DNA from: Tautonia rosea | GTDB taxonomy: Bacteria > Planctomycetota > Planctomycetia > Isosphaerales > Isosphaeraceae | Length of the DNA stretch: 64,000 bases | Assembly (NCBI RefSeq): GCF_012958305.1 | Contig: NZ_JABBYO010000002.1 | Span: 248,001-312,000, forward strand | Direction of reading: 5' to 3' | Part shown: positions 60,467-64,000 of the stretch, piece by piece | Layout of the letters: the number at the start of each line of letters is the position of its first letter | Position numbering within the stretch: position 1 is the stretch's first letter | The notes under the pieces: generated by a model | The model's input: the letters and a program-made list of their open reading frames with translations, nothing else | Database searches by the model: none | What the model was told of the DNA's origin: nothing | Made by a program: the position numbers and the translations under genes

Positions 60467-63121
60467 ATGTTGCGAATCATCCAGAACAGATCGGCCGCCG
60501 GGGCGAAGAGCTACTACAGCACGGCGGACTATTTCGTCCAGGGACAGGAGCTGGCCGGCCGCTGGCGTGGCCGCGGGGCCCGCCTGCTCGGGCTCGACGG
60601 CGAGGTGGGCCGAGCCGACTGGGAATCGCTCTGCGACAACCGCCATCCCCGGACGGGGGCCGCGCTGACGATGCGGACCAAGGACCGCCGCACGGTGGGA
60701 TATGACATCAATTTCCACGTGCCGAAGAGCGTCTCGGTGATCCACGGCCTGACCGGCGAGGGTCGGATCCTGGACGCCTTCCGCACCGCGGTCAGGCGGA
60801 CCATGGACGACATCGAGGCCGAGGCCCAGGCGAGGGTCCGCAAGGGGCGCAAGGACGCCGATCGCACGACCGGCAACCTCGTCTGGGGCGAGTTCCTCCA
60901 CTTCACCTCGCGTCCCGTGGACGGGATACCGGACCCGCACCTGCACGCCCATTGCTTCGCGTTCAACGCCACCTGGGACCGCGAGGAGGGAGCCTGGAAG
61001 GCCGCCCAGTTCCGCGGGATCAAGCGTGACGCTCCGTACTTCCAGGCCGTCTTCCACTCGCACATGGCCCGCCTCCTCGCGGAGCACGGGTACGCGATCA
61101 GGAGGGCCGGGAAGGGGTGGGAAGTCGACGGCGTCCCGGAACGGGTGATCGCGGCCTTCTCGCGCAGGCGCGACGTGATCGAACGGGTCGCCCGGGAGGA
61201 AGGGATCAGCGACGACGCGTCCAAGGACCGGCTCGGGGCCAGGACCCGGGAACGCAAGGCGAGGGAGCTGCCCGGGTCCTTGCTCCTCTCCGAGTGGCGA
61301 TCCCGCATCACGCCGGAGGATCGCGACGGGCTGGATCGGCTCGCGAGGGCGGCCGTCTCGCACGCCGGGGACCGCGAAGGCCGAGCCGCGGCCGAGGCGA
61401 TGGAGCATGCCGTCCAGCATTGCTTCGAACGCCGATCGGTCGTCCCCGAGCGGACGCTGTTCGCCGAGGCGCTGCGACATTCCGTCGGGCGGGCCTCGGT
61501 GGCAGAAATCCTCGGACAGGCGAAGCCCGAGGGGCTTGTCGTGGGGACGGTCGAGGGCCGTCGCATGGCGACGACGGCCGATATCCTGGCCGAGGAGAGA
61601 AGGATGGTCGAATTCGCCAGGGCAGGACGGGGGACCCGGAAGCCGCTGGGAGACCCGGCCCGGCCATCGTCCAGGCAATGGCTGAACGAGGACCAGAGGC
61701 GGGCGGTGCAACACGTGCTCGGCTCCCGGGACCGCGTCATCATGATCCGGGGGGCAGCGGGCGTCGGGAAGACGACCCTGATGCGGGAGGCCGCGGAAGG
61801 CATCCGCGAAGGGGGCAGGGAGGTGCACGTCTTCGCCCCGACGGCCGGGGCCAGCCGCGGCGTGCTCCGGGGAGAGGGGTTCGACTCCGCGGACACGGTC
61901 GCCCGCCTCCTCGTCGATCGATCCGTCCAGCCGCGGACGCGAGGGCAGGTCATCTGGATCGACGAGGCCGGCCTGCTGGGCTCCAGGACCATGGCCCGCG
62001 TCTTCGACCTCGCCGCGCGGAACGACGCGCGGGTCGTGCTCTCCGGGGACAGGCGTCAACACAAGTCGGTCGAACGCGGCTCGCCGCTGCACCTCCTGGA
62101 GGAGGAGGCCGGGATCCTGCCGGCCGAGGTGCGCGACATCCGTCGCCAGCGCGGGGCCTATCGGGAGGCGATCGCCGCGATGGGCGAGGGCAGGGCCGGC
62201 GAGGGCTTCGATCGGCTCGACGAGCTGGGCTGGATCCGCGAGATCGGCGACGCCGAGAGGTACCGTCTGCTCGCCTCGGACTACGTGGAGGCCGTCAGGG
62301 CCGGGGAATCTTCCCTCGTGGTCTCCCCGACCCACCTGGAGAAGGACCGGATCACGGGCGAGATCCGCCGATTGTTGTCCGCCGAAGGGCTCCTCGACGG
62401 CGACTCGCACGTCGTCCCCGTACTCATCCCGAGGAAGCTCACGCTCGCCGAGAAGGCCGACCCCGCCGAGTACCAGCCCGGCGACGTGATCCAGTTCCAC
62501 CAGAACGCGCCGGGATTCCGCAGGGGGCAGCGGCTCCAGATCGGTCCGGGTCCCGCCCCGACGGGGCTGGCAGGCCGCTTCGAGGTGTTCCACCGGGGGA
62601 GCATCATGCTCGCCCCGGGGGACATGATCCGCATCACGCGGAACGGGGCGACCGCCGATCGGCGGCACGCCCTGCACAACGGGGACCTGCACCGGGTGCG
62701 CGGATTCGACTCCGACGGTGCGCTCGTGCTCGCGAACGGTTGGAAGGTCGCCCGGGACTACGGCCACATCGACCACGGCTATGTCGTCACATCGCACGCG
62801 GCGCAGGGCAAGACGGTCGACCGGGTCTTCGTCGGCCAGTCGGCCTCCTCGCTGGCGGCGACATCGCGGGAGCAGTTCTACGTCAGCTGCTCGCGGGGCC
62901 GCAAGGCGGCGACGGTCTACACCGACGACAAGGCCACGCTGAGGGCCTCGCTCATGCGTTCCGAACAGCAGCTCATGGGACGCGACCTGCTCGCCAACGG
63001 GATGGCCCGACGGTCGCTGCGGTCCCGGCGCCGGGAGCGGGAGGAGCAGCGCAAGAAGCTCGATATCCGCCTCCTGATCCGTGCCGCCAAGCGAGAACGA
63101 GAGAAAGAGCATGAACGATAG
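60467..63121 (+). CDS. MobF-family relaxase/helicase (TraI/TrwC-like)
   Basis: About 884 aa. The N-terminal TrwC relaxase domain has the Tyr pair (KSYYSTADYF, Tyr16/17) and the metal-binding three-His motif PDPHLHAH (His158, 160, 162). A RecD-like SF1 helicase follows: Walker A RGAAGVGKTT (near residue 430), WIDEAGLL, LSGDRRQHKSVERG and a late YVTSHAAQGKT. The C-terminus is basic. It nicks oriT, stays bound to the 5' end and unwinds the strand for transfer. The ATG at 60467 directly begins the relaxase fold; longer in-frame starts add noise. No type IV secretion genes lie in the window. Confidence 0.93.
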   Translation: MLRIIQNRSAAGAKSYYSTADYFVQGQELAGRWRGRGARLLGLDGEVGRADWESLCDNRHPRTGAALTMRTKDRRTVGYDINFHVPKSVSVIHGLTGEGRILDAFRTAVRRTMDDIEAEAQARVRKGRKDADRTTGNLVWGEFLHFTSRPVDGIPDPHLHAHCFAFNATWDREEGAWKAAQFRGIKRDAPYFQAVFHSHMARLLAEHGYAIRRAGKGWEVDGVPERVIAAFSRRRDVIERVAREEGISDDASKDRLGARTRERKARELPGSLLLSEWRSRITPEDRDGLDRLARAAVSHAGDREGRAAAEAMEHAVQHCFERRSVVPERTLFAEALRHSVGRASVAEILGQAKPEGLVVGTVEGRRMATTADILAEERRMVEFARAGRGTRKPLGDPARPSSRQWLNEDQRRAVQHVLGSRDRVIMIRGAAGVGKTTLMREAAEGIREGGREVHVFAPTAGASRGVLRGEGFDSADTVARLLVDRSVQPRTRGQVIWIDEAGLLGSRTMARVFDLAARNDARVVLSGDRRQHKSVERGSPLHLLEEEAGILPAEVRDIRRQRGAYREAIAAMGEGRAGEGFDRLDELGWIREIGDAERYRLLASDYVEAVRAGESSLVVSPTHLEKDRITGEIRRLLSAEGLLDGDSHVVPVLIPRKLTLAEKADPAEYQPGDVIQFHQNAPGFRRGQRLQIGPGPAPTGLAGRFEVFHRGSIMLAPGDMIRITRNGATADRRHALHNGDLHRVRGFDSDGALVLANGWKVARDYGHIDHGYVVTSHAAQGKTVDRVFVGQSASSLAATSREQFYVSCSRGRKAATVYTDDKATLRASLMRSEQQLMGRDLLANGMARRSLRSRRREREEQRKKLDIRLLIRAAKREREKEHER

Positions 63122-63539
63122 CATCCTGAAACGCTACTCGGGGACCCGAGGGCCGATCCTCCCCGGCCGGGACCCGCTCGACGACGACGACCCGCAGGTC
63201 GACGACCTCGGATGTTACAGCTGGCTGAGGGGCCTGCGGGAGCGATCGACCATGATCGAGTTCCGGCTCAGGGAGGGGCGCTCCGTCGCCTTCGACTACA
63301 CCCTGCTGCGCAAGGTGATCTTCGACCCCTCGGAGGGCATCACGCTGAAGTTCGACGGGGAGACGGTCAGGATCGAGGGCCGGAACCTCGCCGCGGAGTC
63401 GACGCCGGGCGTCCAGCTCCTCCGCGGGATCCAGAACCACAGGGTGCCCTGGATCCGCGAGATGGGCGAGGCCGAGCAGGTGGCGGCGGCGGAGGTTGCC
63501 ACGGTCGTCGAGCGCCTCACGTTCAAGGATTCGGGATGA
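63111..63539 (+). CDS. Hypothetical protein downstream of the relaxase, 142 aa
   Basis: Overlaps the relaxase by 11 bases. An acidic N-terminal part (GRDPLDDDDPQVDDLGCYSW) is followed by a strand-rich region (STMIEFRLREGRSVAFDY, GITLKFDGETVRIEGRNLA) and a C-terminal helix. No known family. Linkage suggests a role with the relaxase, perhaps in transfer control. Confidence 0.65.
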   Translation: MNDSILKRYSGTRGPILPGRDPLDDDDPQVDDLGCYSWLRGLRERSTMIEFRLREGRSVAFDYTLLRKVIFDPSEGITLKFDGETVRIEGRNLAAESTPGVQLLRGIQNHRVPWIREMGEAEQVAAAEVATVVERLTFKDSG

Positions 63540-63636
63540 TCGGGGAGCGTCCGCGAGCGAAGCTCGCGGGGCGGCCTGGCCGTCCCTGGCCATCGACCCC
63601 GCGCTCCTCGCCCGCTCCGACTCCTGCCCCTCCTCG

Positions 63637-64000
63637 TCAGCGGTCGAGCCCCTCGGCCAGGCTCCAGAGGCCCCGATTGATCCTGATGTCCCCGTCGACG
63701 GATCGGATCGGCCGCGTGCGGATCCGTCGCCCTGAGGCGTTCCTGGAGCGCAGGTCGCCCTTGATGAGGTTCTCCTGCACGCGGTTCAGGGTGTGCCAGA
63801 GGTCGGGCCGGTCATCGTCCAGGCGGCGGGGGATGAGCAGGTGCGAGGGCCGGATGCTCGGGTTCGGCTTCAGCCCCCAGGCGGCCTCGGCGAAACCCAG
63901 GCGCTGGCCCGGCGACAGCTCGATCTGCTTCCAACGACGGATCGTTTCGAGGGTCTGGGGGGTCTCCCCGGCGATCCGTCGGGTGGCCTCGGCGACCTGA
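63637..64000 (-). CDS. DUF932-like protein, C-terminal part (runs off the window)
   Basis: Reading the minus strand in from the window edge gives 120 codons ending at TGA 63639-63637. The text is QVAEATRRIAGETPQTLETI, then SPGQRLGFAEAAWGLKPNP, SHLLIPRRLDDDRPDLWHTL and NRVQENLIKGDLRSRNASGR, ending in RINRGLWSLAEGLDR. The pattern LWxTxNRVQENLIKGG is typical of DUF932 phage/plasmid proteins of unknown function. The N-terminal part is outside the window. It converges on the small gene after the relaxase. Confidence 0.75.
   Translation of the reverse strand, partial: QVAEATRRIAGETPQTLETIRRWKQIELSPGQRLGFAEAAWGLKPNPSIRPSHLLIPRRLDDDRPDLWHTLNRVQENLIKGDLRSRNASGRRIRTRPIRSVDGDIRINRGLWSLAEGLDR

Noticed and set aside
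60452-63124. Long open frame (about 890 codons) antisense to the relaxase
   Set aside because: Low-complexity Arg/Pro/Gly/Val-rich text with no motif, mirroring the high third-position GC of the relaxase gene.
63212-64000. Plus-strand frame running to the window end
   Set aside because: Arg/Pro/Gly-rich; the minus strand carries a recognisable DUF932-like C-terminus in the same place.

Overview
The window looks like a planctomycete chromosome of the Isosphaeraceae type. The evidence is high GC, a giant secreted FG-GAP protein whose N-terminus carries the LEPR-XLL-like motif (LECLEGRTLL), BatA/BatB-C/BatD von Willebrand genes, and IF-2 and NusA with long disordered extensions. The assignment rests on gene content only.

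Bases 1 to about 29,000 are ordinary core chromosome: a small lipoprotein, lipA and a lipB-like gene, purE-purK, the Bat cluster, a DEAD-box RNA helicase, TatD nuclease with a Fur-family regulator, the FG-GAP protein, nusA-infB-rbfA, an endonuclease III-like protein, a fasciclin protein, and purL-NYN-purQ. Oddities here are a LipB-like protein lacking its catalytic Lys/Cys pair, a PurL with two fused PurS-like domains, and a NYN protein cut by an in-frame amber codon just before an acidic tail.

The boundary lies near 29,046. A 25-base T-arm plus acceptor end of an alanine-type tmRNA or tRNA, followed by its own terminator, sits on the minus strand with no body attached. I read it as the displaced 3' end left by an element integrated into that RNA gene. 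Everything to its right is accessory, and the element runs past the window end.

Bases 29,350-35,150 hold the most interesting locus: an operator-controlled XRE/ImmA pair followed by a thymidylate-synthase-like protein, a protein resembling the hmdU-kinase/AGPT (DNA base hypermodification) families, a MazG with a C-terminal extension, a reverse-strand AcpS, and a membrane-anchored dCTP-deaminase-like protein lacking the catalytic Glu. Together they look like a nucleotide or DNA-thymine modification/conflict system. Bases 35,400-37,620 carry a HEPN gene pair and a Cas4-like nuclease split over two overlapping genes, each with a membrane helix. Bases 38,760-49,510 hold a type I restriction-modification operon (hsdM, a small gene, hsdS, an AlbA_2 protein, hsdR, a YgjP-like metallopeptidase) behind a second XRE/ImmA pair.

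Bases 49,600-64,000 are plasmid- or ICE-like. They contain a two-gene unknown cassette, an iteron origin with AT-rich stretch and DnaA box, an RPA-family initiator, a small partition-like protein, ParA, a 1.1 kb low-complexity non-coding stretch, antirestriction protein ArdC, a chain of small accessory genes with an orphan DNA methyltransferase, a candidate oriT, a MobF/TraI relaxase-helicase, and the end of a DUF932 gene. The element therefore carries its own replication, partition and DNA-processing genes plus several defence modules.
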